Shown here: positions 1 through 10,990 of the stretch, piece by piece
Layout of the letters: every line of letters starts with the position of its first letter
Numbering within the stretch: the first letter of the stretch is position 1
DNA from: Gnetum montanum
Taxonomy: Eukaryota > Streptophyta > Gnetopsida > Gnetales > Gnetaceae
NCBI GenBank assembly: GCA_015680685.1
Contig: MNCI01015552.1
Span: 80,047 to 144,046 of the forward strand
Length of the DNA stretch: 64,000 nt
Direction of reading: 5' to 3'
Notes under the pieces: generated by a model
Database searches by the model: none
Seen by the model: only the letters and a program-made list of their open reading frames with translations
Told to the model about the DNA's origin: nothing
Made by a program: the position numbers and the translations under genes

Positions 1-172
1 GATCAATCTGCCAGAGCTTCGCTACACTAGCCAGGATTGGGAAAATGAAAGGAGTGCCGCCTCTTATTTATAGATATGGCGGCAGGACGCGATATCGCGT
101 ATGCGATATCGCATGGGATGCGATATCGTGTCGGCCGCGATATCGCAGCCTAGTGAAAACCGCGTCTCATCA
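1..172 (-). mobile_element. Truncated LTR of the TGATGA...TCATCA family (L1)
   Basis: The LTR is read on the minus strand, starting TGATGAGACGCGG at position 172 and running out of the window. It aligns with the start of the LTR at 53941-54981, including the TATA sequence (CTATAAATAAG, plus-strand 63-73) and the stretch after it that contains TCCTGGCTAG. Before the TATA box are four near-identical palindromes GCGATATCGC at 89, 103, 120 and 137. No polypurine tract precedes its start, so it is a 5' LTR or a solo LTR, not a 3' LTR. It keeps many CpG sites and looks young. Confidence 0.8.
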
Positions 173-294
173 TGTAAGAAACGATGTCCTCTTTCTTTCC
201 TATATTTGAGTTATTTATTAATAAACTTGAAGAGTGGATGTATAAAATACTAACCTAACTTAGAATTATAGTTGGAAATAGTATTATCAGACTC

Positions 295-441
295 TTAATT
301 TATATTGATGATGTTTTCTTAATTTTAAATTTGATTGTAGGATTGCAACAAATGCATAAGATGCATACTATTGTTAATGACTTTTGTTAAAATTCAAAAA
401 TGAAAGTTAATGTCCAGAAAAGTAAAATCATGTTTTGTTAG
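295..441 (+). pseudogene. LINE-type reverse transcriptase fragment
   Basis: One plus-strand frame reads a YIDD box (301-312) followed after about 35 residues by a K-V-N-x-x-K-S-K-I-M-F segment. This is the spacing of the non-LTR retrotransposon RT palm (YADD ... M-K-V-N-x-x-K-T-K-V-M). One internal stop is present and the frame ends at TAG 439-441. Nothing on either side could be joined to it with confidence. It is a short scrap, and the call rests on motif order alone. Confidence 0.45.
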
Positions 442-956
442 TTTATCTACAAAATAGTAAATAACTAAAGACTAAGTATAAACCCTTGATGTAGATGCAC
501 TCTTGATTGGAAAATTAGAAGAGATTCCATAAGCTATTCTAATTGCTTCATGCATATTTTGAATTACTTTATTGTATTTATCAAGGATGGTTTTTCTTCG
601 TAAAGTCTATGCAGTAATTTTTGTGTGTACCCTATCATATGCCTTTTCCAATTAAATAAAGATAGCATGTATAAATTTTATCTATGTTTTCTTAATTTCT
701 CTATTAATTATACTATGAAGAAAATATCCTCTATAATAGATTTCTATGGTATAAATTCAAGATGGTTTTCTAATATTTGCAAGTTGGTTGGAATGATCTT
801 GCTTTTTGCTTGTGCTTCCCTTTGGTGCCATCTATAGTCACAACACATCCATGGATTAGTAGATATAATGTGTAACTTCAAATTTTTGAATACCTTCTCT
901 TGTTAGTTGGTTACACTATAGCTAAGGTTGAACCATGGTAGATTGATTATTTGTTG
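442..956. other. AT-rich DNA, no recognisable gene
   Basis: AT-rich sequence with many stops in all frames. A 70-codon open frame at 625-837 has no recognisable family features, and its composition matches the surrounding DNA. The stretch may be decayed LINE sequence continuing from 295-441, but no motif supports this. Confidence 0.4.
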
Positions 957-1405
957 TAAATGTCACCAGAGTTTATTGGAAAGGTTTAACTCTTGTAATT
1001 TAGTGTTTAATAATTGATTTTTCAGTTAAACCTTTGTGGGAGTTAGAAAAATCATGAAAAATTTTCTATCAAAAATGGTACATTTGTCACCCCCATGAAG
1101 AAGAGCTTACCTTCGGTAGCTATATAGTCAAAAAATGGAATTATTTGGATAAATGGTTTGTAAGTTATGGGCTTTGGAATGTTCTTGGTGTTGAAAATTT
1201 GAAAAACTCCCTTGGCATTTGTGAGAAAATGTAAAAAATTTCAAAGTGGGGTTTTGCATAGATATACTATTTTTCCCTTATGTTGATGAGGCCCTATATA
1301 TTGGGTATCGTATACAGCTCCATGGATGGGGCCCATAAGCAAAAAATTGAAATTTGAATATCTCAAAAAATATAAGGAATTTTTTAATGAAATTGAAGTC
1401 CATGG
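957..1405 (-). repeat. Repeat R, copy in element A, left part
   Basis: This stretch aligns with 39517-39955 and, more weakly, with 29103 onward. Its left edge reads TGTCACCAGAG, so on the minus strand the repeat ends in ...CTCTGGTGACA. It contains the degenerate counterpart of a TATA-like sequence (minus CTATAAATAGG, plus 39790-39800) and GGCCC/GTATAC palindromic words beside it. It is split from its right part (2270-3036) by the inserted solo LTR. Whether R is an LTR of a second type or a 3' internal region is not settled. Confidence 0.6.
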
Positions 1406-2274
1406 TGATGAGTGTCAAGGTACCCCTACACTCAACCATATGAATACGAGCGTTTCATGCACAATCTAGTCAAACTTCATAGACGGGCTAGTTCTGGTAT
1501 CTAGATAGTTATTCATTGATTGCAGTTCACTATCTTCCCACCTGGACTAGTATTTGCTGTGGCACGTATGGTTTAGTCCAGAGTGAGGTGTATGATGTGT
1601 TCCTAAACTAATGCGTCTCCTAGAGACAATGGAAAATAATATTTAATTAAGATAGGAGAAAAGGGAAGAGAGAGTTAAAATAATAGGAGATAGGGGGAGA
1701 GAATCTAAGCTGGCCTATGTGCGATGAGCATCCATTCCTTAATCATCCATACACCTCTCAGACCTCATGCACAACTACCACTGGGATTACCAAGTGCATG
1801 GCCCAAGTACACTACTAGGATACCAAGTAGTCACACGTAGATGCTCATGATTAAGTCATACTCATTCCACATTCAATAACAATAAATAACAATAACAATT
1901 AAATAATTAAACTAAGTGAATGTTGCAATAATGAAGTAATCTCGATCTTTATTTCTAGTCATGTGCGTGTCCAAGTACATCACACTTGAATAAAGGATGC
2001 CATGCAATTACAATCATCACACTGTGGGCATGCACTAGGAGAAAGGGTTGAGAAGAACTAAAAATAAAAACTAAAAGACTACTCTAACTTTTCTATCTTA
2101 ACTTACTAACTCTTTCCTCCATGCACCTACATGTTTATTTATAGTCTCACATAGGAGTCATGATATCGTGTACCTAATATCATTACTTAGGTCGCGATAG
2201 CATGTACCTGATACTGTAGATATGATATTAGGGGTCCAATATCGGAGCCTAATGAATCACGATTCATCACATGA
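1401..2274 (-). mobile_element. Solo LTR (L2) with target-site duplication
   Basis: The LTR is 1406-2269 (864 bp), read on the minus strand from TGATGA (2269) to TCATCA (1406). It is flanked by CATGG (1401-1405) and CATGA (2270-2274), a 5-bp duplication with one difference. The uninterrupted site is visible at about 39952-39966, where the same repeat reads GTCCATAG followed directly by AATCCC. That empty site shows a clean insertion followed by LTR-LTR recombination. The LTR resembles the copies at 38632-39500 and 53941-54981, with its GATATC palindromes partly decayed. Confidence 0.85.
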
Positions 2275-3036
2275 AATCCCAAAAAAGCCAAGAATATGAT
2301 TAAATCATTGAAGAGGATCTTTGAAAGCTCAAAAATTGAAAAATTTGATAGAGAATGTATTTAATAAACAAAATTTGTAAAGGAACACATGGTGTGATGC
2401 AAAAGATGGTTGTACAAAAGATTTTGATTGTAAGAATATCTAAGGATAAGGTACTTAATGAATCTAACTAAGAGATATGAAAGTGAGTCCTCCCCATAGT
2501 AGGTACATGCCTTGTTTGCCCTTGCATAACCTCAACCTAAAAAGTCCATGAACCCCATAGGTGATTAATGGTTGATGGAAGTTAAGGACCACAACCTGGA
2601 AGATTTTACCTAAGAATTCAAATATGCTAGACTAAGACATAGAATCAAGAACATGGACACCAGTAGTGAGGTGAGTTACGGTCAACATAGATGGATGATG
2701 AAGAAGGTGGAATGGAATTCCAAACTAAGATCATAAGAAGTCTCTTATGGAGTTTGTGTTTAAAATGGCTTGAGAAGATCCACCTTTAGTTCAGACCAAA
2801 ACCAATCTCTTTCAGTGACTTTACATTGTCACTCTAAGACTGATCCATCCTCTCAAGACATAAGAGTTCTCCCACAAAACAACCACCATTCCATACTGAA
2901 AAGAAAAGAGAAGTAGGAAGTGAGAGAGGGCCTTAGTTAGAGGGGACCTTCAGGCATGGGTAACATGTCTCTCTAATCTCATAACTAGTGCTTGTAGCCT
3001 GTTTATTTGTCTAAAGGATATGCTTTGAATTCTCAT
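2270..3036 (-). repeat. Repeat R, copy in element A, right part
   Basis: This aligns with 30860-31510 and 39957-40720, including the shared words GTGGGTCCTCCCCATAGTAGG and CATAACTAGTGCTTGTAGC. On the minus strand it begins TGATGAGAATTCAAAG at about 3036, directly after an A-rich, purine-rich tract (plus-strand pyrimidines, 3037-3070) that could serve as a polypurine tract. That makes R look like an LTR of about 1.2 kb once the inserted solo LTR is removed, although it does not match the LTR upstream of gag. Confidence 0.55.
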
Positions 3037-3830
3037 CATTTTTTTGTTTATTTTTTTTTCTTTTTGAATGGGAACTACATCATGTAAATACTTTATTTGA
3101 CTTCTTGTTATTGGTCAAAATAAAACGGTAAGAAGCTCATGAAAACAATCAAGCACTCAAGTAAGTAGAATAGTACAAAGAGTATTAAGTCTGCTTAACC
3201 TTTGAATCTTTTCCAATTCTAAAACTACTAAGGTCACATATTTATTAAAAGTTGTCTTAATGAAAGGGACCTCAAACTTCCAAAATAAGGAAAACCATAG
3301 AGTTTGTGGATGGGTGGACATCATGGACTCACTACCTATTCCATGCAAAAGAAAAAATGATTGAGTCATTAGTACAAAAGTTTAAAAATAGAAACTAGAC
3401 ATTAGCAAATAAAACATATAGCACAAACCACCATTAGTAGCAGCTACAACACTGCTATGTTCTATGGTAATAAAGCACTTTTATTAGCAAAAATCTGAAA
3501 ATCACACTCAAACAAAACAAAGTAAAATATATAAGAAAGTGTAAAATATTTAAGGAAGATTCAAATGTACTAATGATGGTGTAAAATAAAAAATGATGTA
3601 AAAATAGGAAAAAGTTTGAAAATAAAAAAGGTGTAAAATAAATAAATTGTAAAATCAAAAATGTAAAAAACAAAAAATAGAAAACCTGAGGAGCCATATA
3701 GATGATTAGCATGGATGGCCATCTCCCCCATGATTGAGTTGGAAGGAGGAGATCTAAAAAATTAAGCATGGTTGTCCATTCATTAAGGTATTTGTTACAC
3801 TAGCTTTCTTGGGCTCATGAAAAAGTTTTA
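3037..3830 (-). other. 3' untranslated region of element A
   Basis: AT-rich sequence between the end of integrase and repeat R, with many GTAAAATA-like words. It is colinear with 31745-32450 of element C and, up to the assembly gap, with 40800-41147 of element D, including the conserved word GGCCATCTCCCCCA. No open frame recognisable as an envelope-like or other extra protein was seen. Confidence 0.55.
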
Positions 3831-5100
3831 CTTATTGGTTGTTGACCAGTTGCTTTTTATTTAGGCTCTCAGGTTTGTATATGGTCATGGCCCTCGAAGA
3901 AAAGGTTTTGCAAATTACATAAGGACCCTTCCACAACATTTGGAATTCATTTTTTAAAGGTACATGTGTGGGATTCTAGTAGAAAACCTTATCTCCTAGT
4001 TAAAATTTCACTTTTCGTATTCTCAGGTCATGTCATTGTTTGTTAAATTCCTTGTGCACTTTATTAAAAAATAAGGCTATTAATTAGTTTTCATCTAGCA
4101 CGTTGCATTTGATTAGTCTTTATTTTTGGGCTAGAGTTAGGTCAAGATTCAGGTCATAGGTCATTGAAAGTGTATGGAGCTCGAATTAGACTAGAAGTGT
4201 TGGAATTTTTTTGTACACTAGCTTATAAGGAGAGTAGCCAATAGGGAGTTTTCACATTGAGTAGTACACCCATAGGGCATCATTGAGTTTTGTGCTCCAA
4301 TCTCTCCTATATTTGCTTATGATCCTTGTTAGGATCTTCATAATCTCCCCGTTGGTAGCCTCTGCTTGACTATTGGCTTGGGAGTGATAGGATGTTATTA
4401 ATTGATGTTCAACCCCTAAAGCATTGCATAAGTTTTTAAAAAGTGGCACCTGTAAAATGAGTTCCATTATTAGAAATCAGTGCACATGGCACCCAAAACC
4501 TATTTACAGCATATTGTTGTACAAATCTAGTAGTAGTGGATGATGTACAATCAGTGACAGTTGCTGCTTCTACCCATTTGGTGTAGTAGTTGACTACTAT
4601 AATGATGTATGCCTTTCCATTTGACATGGGTATGAAGGAACCCATGAAGTGTATGCCCCATATGTCAAAGGGCTCGAGTGGTTGAATCCACTATTGAGGA
4701 CCCTCTATTCAAGCATTCATCCCATTATCTCATTGACAACATTTACAATACTAGACAAATTGGCAAGCATCCTTGAAGATTGTAGGCCATTAGTATCTTT
4801 CCATCAATATTTTTATGATCATGTGTCTCCTTGCATAGTGGCCTCCACAAGGGCCTTTGTGAACATCTTGGAGAATACGCAATTGGTCCATATTAGGGAC
4901 ACACCAATGAACTAGGCCATCAATGCACACCTTGTAAAGATGTCTATTAATTTACATGAAGTACTTTACTTGATGAAGAAATTGTTATCTCTTCATAAAG
5001 TTTAGATCTTGTGGCATTTCTTGAGTGAGAAGGTAAGTGAGGATTCCATCATACCATTTTGATTTAGGGGGCACTTGGTCATTCATCCTCATATAAAGAG
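3831..5100 (-). pseudogene. Integrase remnant, element A
   Basis: This is the enzyme that inserts the DNA copy of the element. The core is legible in pieces: Y-x-T-K-W-V-E-A-A-T, then R-F-W-V-P-C-A-L-I-S-N-N-G-T-H-F around 4445-4645, then Y-H-S-Q-A-N with A-E-A-T-N-G-E-I and R-R-D-W-S-x-K-L-x-D-A-L-W around 4252-4467. The second catalytic Asp (D-N-G in relatives) is Asn here (N-N-G), so the copy is dead even without its frameshifts. The zinc-binding N-terminal part (about 4700-5100) is too broken to place residues. The gene follows RNase H in the same polyprotein order. Confidence 0.7.
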
Positions 5101-5160
5101 GATTTCATTTGAAAATTGATTAGAGAGCAATCTCTCCTCCTCTTTATTATCCCATCTTAA

Positions 5161-5415
5161 CTATGAGAGGTGGTCAACAACCACATTCTCAATTCTTTTC
5201 CAATCTACCATTGTGACATCAAATTCCTGCAAGATCATGAGCCACCATATGATATGGGGGCTCATCATTGGCTTATTCATTAGGAAGTGGTTGAAATTAT
5301 GATATGTGTGCATAAATACTTTGTAGCCAAGCACATAGTGCTTGAACTTTTCAAGAGCATGCACCACTGTCATCAATTCTTTCTCAATTGTGGTGTAATT
5401 CAACTGTACACCCAC
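5161..5415 (-). pseudogene. RNase H domain, element A
   Basis: An 84-codon open frame with the Ty3/gypsy RNase H end: L-N-Y-T-T-I-E-K-E-L near the start, a T-D-H counterpart now reading T-Y-H, the R-W-L-x-x-L-Q-E-F-D segment with W-W for R-W, and the closing E-N-V-V-V-D-H-L-S (family: N-V-V-A-D-H-L-S). The domain degrades the RNA of the RNA-DNA hybrid during reverse transcription. The part before it, with the first catalytic Asp, is frameshifted. Confidence 0.75.
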
Positions 5416-5639
5416 AATGCGTCAGCTCACACAGTAGATGTAATATGGATGCTTCTTATTATCCAACTACATAAGCATAGCTCCCAAGGCATAATTAGAT
5501 ACATTCATCATTATATGAGATAGCTTGGACTAGTCTGGTTATTGTATAATTGGATTTTTTATGAGTTTTTCCTTTAGTAGTTGGAATGCATGTTCGCATT
5601 TCTTGGACTAGATAAATGGACCATATTTCTTTGTAAGCT

Positions 5640-6391
5640 CAACCAACAACTTTGCAATCTTAGAGAAATTCTCTATGAATTACTAGTAGTAGCTAGTATG
5701 TCCAAGGAATGAGTAGACATCTTTGACTATCTCTGGTTGGTGTGTGATTCCTTGGATGACCCTTATCCTTTCCAAGTCTATCTTAATCCTTGCTTGAGTA
5801 ATTGTATGCCCCAATACTATGCCTTCTTAGACTATTAAATGGCTTTTCTACTAATTGAGCTTGAGGTTTGTTTCAACACATATTTTCAGTACCTACTCAA
5901 AGGTGATCTAAGGCTTGCTCAAATGTCTCTCCATAGGTAGAGAAGTCATCCACAAAGAGTTCTACACCACTACCAATCTATTGTTGAAAAATACTAAGGA
6001 CCAAGCGTTGAAATATTGCAGAGGCATTGCACAAACCAAATGGCATCTTACAATATGCAAAATTCCCCTAGGGACTTGTGAATGTTGTCTTGGCCTAATC
6101 CTCTTGCACAATTTGGATATGGTTATAGCCATTATAATCATTCAATAAGCTATAATAGCAATGCCTGGAGATAGTGTCCAAAAATTGGTCCACAAATGGC
6201 AATTGAAAATGATCTTTAAATGTTGCCATGTTTAATAGCCTAAAGTTGATGTAGATCCACCACTTGCCATCTTTCTTTAGCACTATTACAAGTGGGCTAA
6301 CCAACTCACTATTTGTTATGGGATAGATGAACCCTACCTTAAGGAGTTGTTCTATTTCATCCTTGACGATCTACTTCAATTTGGGATTCAT
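5640..6391 (-). pseudogene. Reverse transcriptase remnant, element A
   Basis: The domain starts M-N-P-K-L-K at 6391, followed by E-I-E-Q-L-L-K-x-G-F-I-Y-P-I, the S-P-L-V-I-V-x-K-K-D-G-K-W block, F-R-L-L-N-M-A-T-F-K-D-H-F, L-D-T-I-S-R-H-C-Y-Y-S and G-Y-N-H-I-Q-I. The catalytic box is F-V-D-D (plus 5945-5956) followed by F-S-T-Y-G. Stops and frameshifts break it several times. The long insertion typical of Athila RT between K-K-G-G and W-R-V-C is absent in this family. Confidence 0.8.
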
Positions 6392-6949
6392 CTACCTCTA
6401 CAACTGCCTTCTTGGTTTTATAGCTGGGTTGATGTAGTTATGATGTTGGCATATCCTTGGATCAATTCTAGTCATTTTGGGATATGATGAGGTAAAGGCT
6501 GTTGGCCATTTGTTGACCAAACTCAATAGCTTTTCTTTTTATTTGGGAGCAAGATTTGCATTGATTATGATCAACTTGCCATTATTTAAAAAAACATACT
6601 TTATGTTGGTTGGTAGAGTTTTTAACTCTAGGGGCTCATGTTTGAAATTTTCAGGGATTTCCAACTCTCCTCAACAAGTATTATCATCATCTTCATCATC
6701 AAAGAGTTGGTGATGAACTTGCTCAAGTTCATCCATGATTTTGACATAGGTGCATGTCAGGCACTCAATAGGTTCCATGCATAGTGTGCTACTGTTAGAG
6801 TCAGCTGTCAGCCACTAGGTGCCCTCCTATTTTGTGGTTGCTGCGTACAGGCATCTTTTGATACCAGTTTCATGCATATGATGATTGCATACTTTGATGA
6901 ATGTGCTTTTAATGAACTATATTTTTTACATTCAATTGCACCCATTATC

Positions 6950-7335
6950 ACTGTACGCGATGCATGGAACACACTTCTTATCAAGTCTTTTAGATTCATT
7001 TTCCTTGGATATTTCCAAGGAGAGGTCCCTTATGCCCATTCATGCATCAACTATGCTTAACCAAAACCTTCCCATAATGATGGGAAAGTCACCTTTGCAG
7101 TTTTCTACCTTGATCACTAGAAAATTGGTAGGATAGGACCACCCACAAATTGTAGTCACAATATCCTCCACTAACCCCAAAGGAATAGTGATTTACTAGT
7201 CTACCAATTCCAAATGGATGTTGCTCTTCTTGAGAGGTGGTAAGTTCCAGGCCTTGTACATGTCCTGGAAAATGAGATTGACATTGGAACTAGAATTAAG
7301 AAGAGCCTTACATGATTCATGTCTAGCAACTTGTA
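6950..7335 (-). pseudogene. Aspartic protease remnant, element A
   Basis: The domain aligns by eye with 63440-63720 of element F. It reads V-N-L-I-F-x-D-M-Y-K-A-W-N-L-P-P-L-K-K-S-N, then L-E-L-V-D, S-I-T-I-P-L-G-L-V-E-D-I-V-T-T-I-C-G-W-S-Y, and P-I-I-M-G-R. The catalytic Asp of the D-L-G box is Asn (codon at plus 7295-7297, context N-S-S), so this copy could not process Gag. It lies between gag and the linker leading to RT, as in Athila elements. Confidence 0.7.
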
Positions 7336-7639
7336 AGTAAATAATAGGACTTCATGGATTAGATCTCTTCATGGAAAGGTTGCTAGCCTTGATCCAATTA
7401 GAAACAACATGAGTTAGCATCATAGTGCAGATTTGAGACAATGTTTAGTTTGAAGGTTACTCGAATGTGTTTGATGCAAAGGATGATGGTGTTGGAGATA
7501 TAGGGTGACCAACCACATTAGGTCGTGAGGGTTTGGGAGGACTATTGGGTTAGAAAAAGGGTCATTTCCTAGATTGATTATTTGAACCACTAGGCTGGAA
7601 GGCTAGTTATAAATGTACAACCCTCGTAGCGTTTCATTG

Positions 7640-9868
7640 TTGTGGTTGTGGAAGAATTTCACCCTTAATGGATGGAGTAGGAGGTAACTAGGTTAAGGGT
7701 AGAGGGATGTGTGTAGATGGATGTCGAGGGTGATATGGATATGGGTGCTCCCGTCGAGTCAATGGCGAATGAGTTTGATGGTACTGTGGAGGGTAATAGT
7801 GATGCTAAAATGAGGAGTGGCTTATAGAGCTTTGTGGAGAGATGGGTTATTGAACATAGTACACGTATGGATATAGTTGCTTGTAAGGGTAATGTTATCT
7901 TGGTGGTGGCATTCCCGATGATTGTGGTTGATGCCACTACTGATATTGTTCATATGGTTGTGGTGGAGTTCCACTTGGATAGTAAGCTTGTTTTTGCTAG
8001 TGGAACTACCTTGGATTGCCTTAAGGATAAGGTATCATCTAGGTGTTTGCCTTTGTGCTAGTTAAGGATTCAACACATATACCCTAGACTCTTGTAAGTG
8101 TGAAACCATAGGGAAACATCCCTTAGGATATTCATATTGAAAAATGTCACAACCAATGTCATTATCAAGGTCTCTCCCCAAAACTTCTTCTACTAGAGCA
8201 ACTTTGCTCTTACCTCTTTGGTAAGCATGTTCAACTTCTTTTTGCCTCTTACATTTTCAATCACTATTCTTCTCTTTGGATTCTTTAGTAATCTTCATAG
8301 AAATTTAAAATTTTTCATCCAAAGAGTCCCATAATTTATTAACCTTTTCCAAAATATCACAAATAGATTTTTGGTTGGGCAAGGTTTTCCCATTCACCAC
8401 CTTGTTGAGTGGAGACTCCTTGTCACAAAATCGAACCTCCCTTTTCCTTATTGAAGGATCCTTATTATATTCTTCTACACTTTCCCTTTTTCGTAACTCA
8501 CCTTGTTCTTTTGCAACCTTTTCTATCAACCTTGGTATCTGATGAGCTCTTAATTTGAATAGTCTCCCTTGGGCATAAATAGAAAGAGTTCTTCTAGTTG
8601 CTACTCTAAGTCCATCTATGATGTGGTGAAGTTGTTTCCTCTAGGAATAACCATGACCAGGGCATTGATGTAAGAGAGAATATTATATGCCCATGATAAC
8701 ATCTAAGGGTTCATGTATTCCTTGTTTTCAACCTTGGAATTTTTCTTCTTAGCTTGAACACTCTGGAGTACATTTGGTATTTATCATTGAATAGTTCTAG
8801 CATGGTACTCCATTGGCAGATAGATTTTGGCTCCAAGGACTAGTACTAGAGTTTTGCTTCCTTGATGAGTGTCCTAGGGAATAACTTGAGTTTCTACCAA
8901 TCATTTTCAATGTTTTGTAAGGCATAGGCATTGTGAAAGCTTATAGATGGTTTTGTAAATTAGAGTTATACCCCCCCCCCCTCAAATCTTGGGATATTGT
9001 TCATGTCCAAGTGCTTGATCTAACTATCTTTCACTTGCCTAGTTGGAACCTTGACTGCCTCTACAATGTTAAGCATACTTCAAGTTGCTAGCAAATGCTC
9101 ATCATCATCAATATTTTGTTGTTGTCCATGATGTACTTTGTTGCCCCTTTGATTATTGTGGGCATGTTGGTCACCTCCATCACAGTTGTTCTTTTTGTGG
9201 TGCTTTTCATTATTAGAAGAACAAGAAGAAGAGGATGTAGATGAAGAGGGAAAGGAAGGAGGAGGAATACCAGCACCATGATGTTTTCCAACTTCCCTTC
9301 GATTATCACAACCATGTTCATCGATTTTCCTATTACCTTGACACTTGTCTGATCCCTTACCTTGATTGCCATCTTTTATTGAACCCAAATTGTTGATTGT
9401 AGAGTGCAGATTTAGGGCCACACCCCCATCATCAATAACAAGGGGTGGAGAATCTTCATGTTGAGAGCCCTCAAAAGAAGAATCCTCATTGTTGTCTTGG
9501 TTTAGTAGGAATAAGGGATTAGTAAACCGTTCTTCCTTCATAGCCTCATGATGCTTCTCCTGGTATCAATCACGCTTGCATTATGTTTTAGTGGGATGGT
9601 AGTCCTAGTAGTCATAGTCATGCACAATAGACTCCTCTTGAAGATCGTGGATGCCTAGCTTCTTAAGAGTTTGAAGCAACATCATGGGCACAGATTGATC
9701 AGGAGGCATTACAATTTTTCCTTCCATATCACACCATCACAGTTGCTCATCCTGATGTAGGATGGAGGTGAAATCAGGTATATACTCATCTAGATGAGTA
9801 TATACCACTTTGCACTCTTGTGGGATGGGCAGTTTCATATCATTTCACTTATAAGAAGAAGAAGACAT
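7640..9868 (-). pseudogene. Gag remnant, element A
   Basis: This is the particle-forming structural protein. The start at 9868 gives M-S-S-S-S, the N-terminus also used by element C. Order: an N-terminal block with V-V-Y-T-H-L-D-E-Y-I and M-L-L-Q-T-L-K-K-L-G-I; a 153-codon open stretch (9080-9541) ending in a Ser tract and an H/D/N/R-rich tail; the capsid-like block starting L-D-M-N-N-I-P-R-F-E-G-G near 9020; a compact Cys knuckle at 8116-8151 (C-D-I-F-Q-Y-E-Y-P-K-G-C, second Cys and His lost); then a Tyr/Pro-rich end. An 11-base C run at 8971-8981 causes a frameshift in the capsid block. Confidence 0.75.
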
Positions 9869-9998
9869 TTTGCAAACAAATAAAATATTAGTATGCTTTT
9901 GTAGTTATATTATTTGGGAATGATATTGACCTTAGGGTTCATCTAATAATATTAATAATGTTCACTAATCCTAGATAGTGCATGTTTTGACAAACAGA

Positions 9999-10018
9999 GT
10001 TCCCAGGAATGCTGTCAA
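9999..10018 (-). other. Primer-binding site, element A
   Basis: Directly after the LTR end on the minus strand the sequence reads TTGACAGCATTCCTGGGAA. The sister copies read TGGCACCATTGTTGGGAA (60856) and TGGTGTCGTTGCTGAGAA (47331). All look like mutated forms of TGGCGCCGTTGCCGGGGA, the complement of a plant tRNA-Asp 3' end. Confidence 0.6.
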
Positions 10019-10967
10019 TGATGAGCAGTTGAAGGTACCCCTACACCTAACCATACAAATCATGAAGCATTCATGCATGATCTGGTCAAATTTCATAGAC
10101 TCTCTAGTTTTTGGTGCACTAGCCATCTTGAAAGTGAACCTTGCCCTAATAGTTGTTTGTTGTCTTCCCAATTATACTTGTGAAGTATAAAGGTATGATT
10201 AAGTGTAATCAAGACATATGATTTTTGTCATTTAATGTTTTATGTTCTTTGGTGCATAAAGAGAGAGATAGAGTACTTAAATAACTAATTTAATTTAACT
10301 AACTAACTAATCTCTAACTAGTCCTAACATAAGCATCTGATCCCACTTTTCATAGATGTCTTGAACCCACATATTCACTACTAGGTTACCAAGTGCTATG
10401 CTATTGGGTGCACTAAGAAGTAATGCTACTGGGATTACCAAGCAAATACTTGTTATGCTCAAAAAAATTGTACTTATGTATTTAATCTATCTAGATTATA
10501 TTGCTTAAATACTTAATTAGCTTAATTATTGAAAGACATTGAATAAATAACTAAAAGCATTAAATGCACAAATAAACTATATAAAATTATACAAGGTTTA
10601 TCAAGAAGATTGTCTTTATTGCTACATACACTATCATGCTCAAGTACAATAGTGCTCGAATTAAAATCTATACACTCAATGACTCTTGTTATAGGCACTC
10701 ATGAAAATATTCTAACTTTTGAAAGTAAAAATTGCAAGAGTTCAGCTACTACTATGACTTCTAATGTCCATAAACACAGTTGGGAGCTTGTATTTATAGT
10801 TTTTCCTATTGAGCTACATTAATAGGGCCCCATAGATGTAGAAAATTCTATGTTTTTGTGGCCTTATCAATAGGGCAACACCACATAAACGAGGCCTCAT
10901 CGATGGGGGCTTGTCAATGAGGCTACATCCATGGAGGCCCGTCAATGCGACACTTTGATGTTCATCA
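10019..10967 (-). mobile_element. 5' LTR of element A (L5)
   Basis: A 949-bp LTR beginning TGATGAACATC at 10967 and ending CTCATCA at 10019 on the minus strand. It aligns over its length with the LTR of element D (47332-48286), including a GGGGCC/ATCGATG-rich start, the AACTAACTAACTAA stretch and the terminal TAGGGGTACC word. The sequence right of it (10968-10990) is 23 bp of unassigned DNA before element B. Confidence 0.85.
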
Positions 10968-10990
10968 ACCACCCTATCAACCATTGCCAT

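Larger units (their letters stand above)
957..10967 (-). mobile_element. Athila-like Ty3/gypsy retrotransposon A, decayed
   Basis: On the minus strand the order is LTR (10019-10967), primer-binding site, gag, protease, reverse transcriptase, RNase H, integrase, an AT-rich 3' region and repeat R (957-3036). The domain order is that of Ty3/gypsy. The DLG-type protease setting, the F-x-D-D-F-S RT box and the integrase sequence recall the Athila branch, although the RT lacks the insertion usual between its first two blocks in that branch. Every domain carries stops or frameshifts. A solo LTR (1406-2269) was later inserted in the R part. A matching TGATGA-type 3' LTR was not found, so the left end is unresolved. 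Confidence 0.75.

Noticed and set aside
3455-3769. 104-codon hydrophobic minus-strand frame, a possible envelope-like protein of element A
   Set aside because: It is on the coding strand after integrase, but is made of AT-rich, Phe/Leu-coding simple sequence, and the colinear region of element C (32250-32456) does not keep the frame.
4649-4915. 88-codon plus-strand open frame
   Set aside because: It lies opposite the element A integrase; equivalent shadows appear opposite the integrases of C (33319-33609) and D (42145-42345), so it follows from the integrase codons.
173-10018. Reading 1-172 as the 3' LTR of element A
   Set aside because: Its start region belongs to a different subfamily from the 5' LTR of A (10019-10967), no polypurine tract precedes it, and a LINE scrap lies between.
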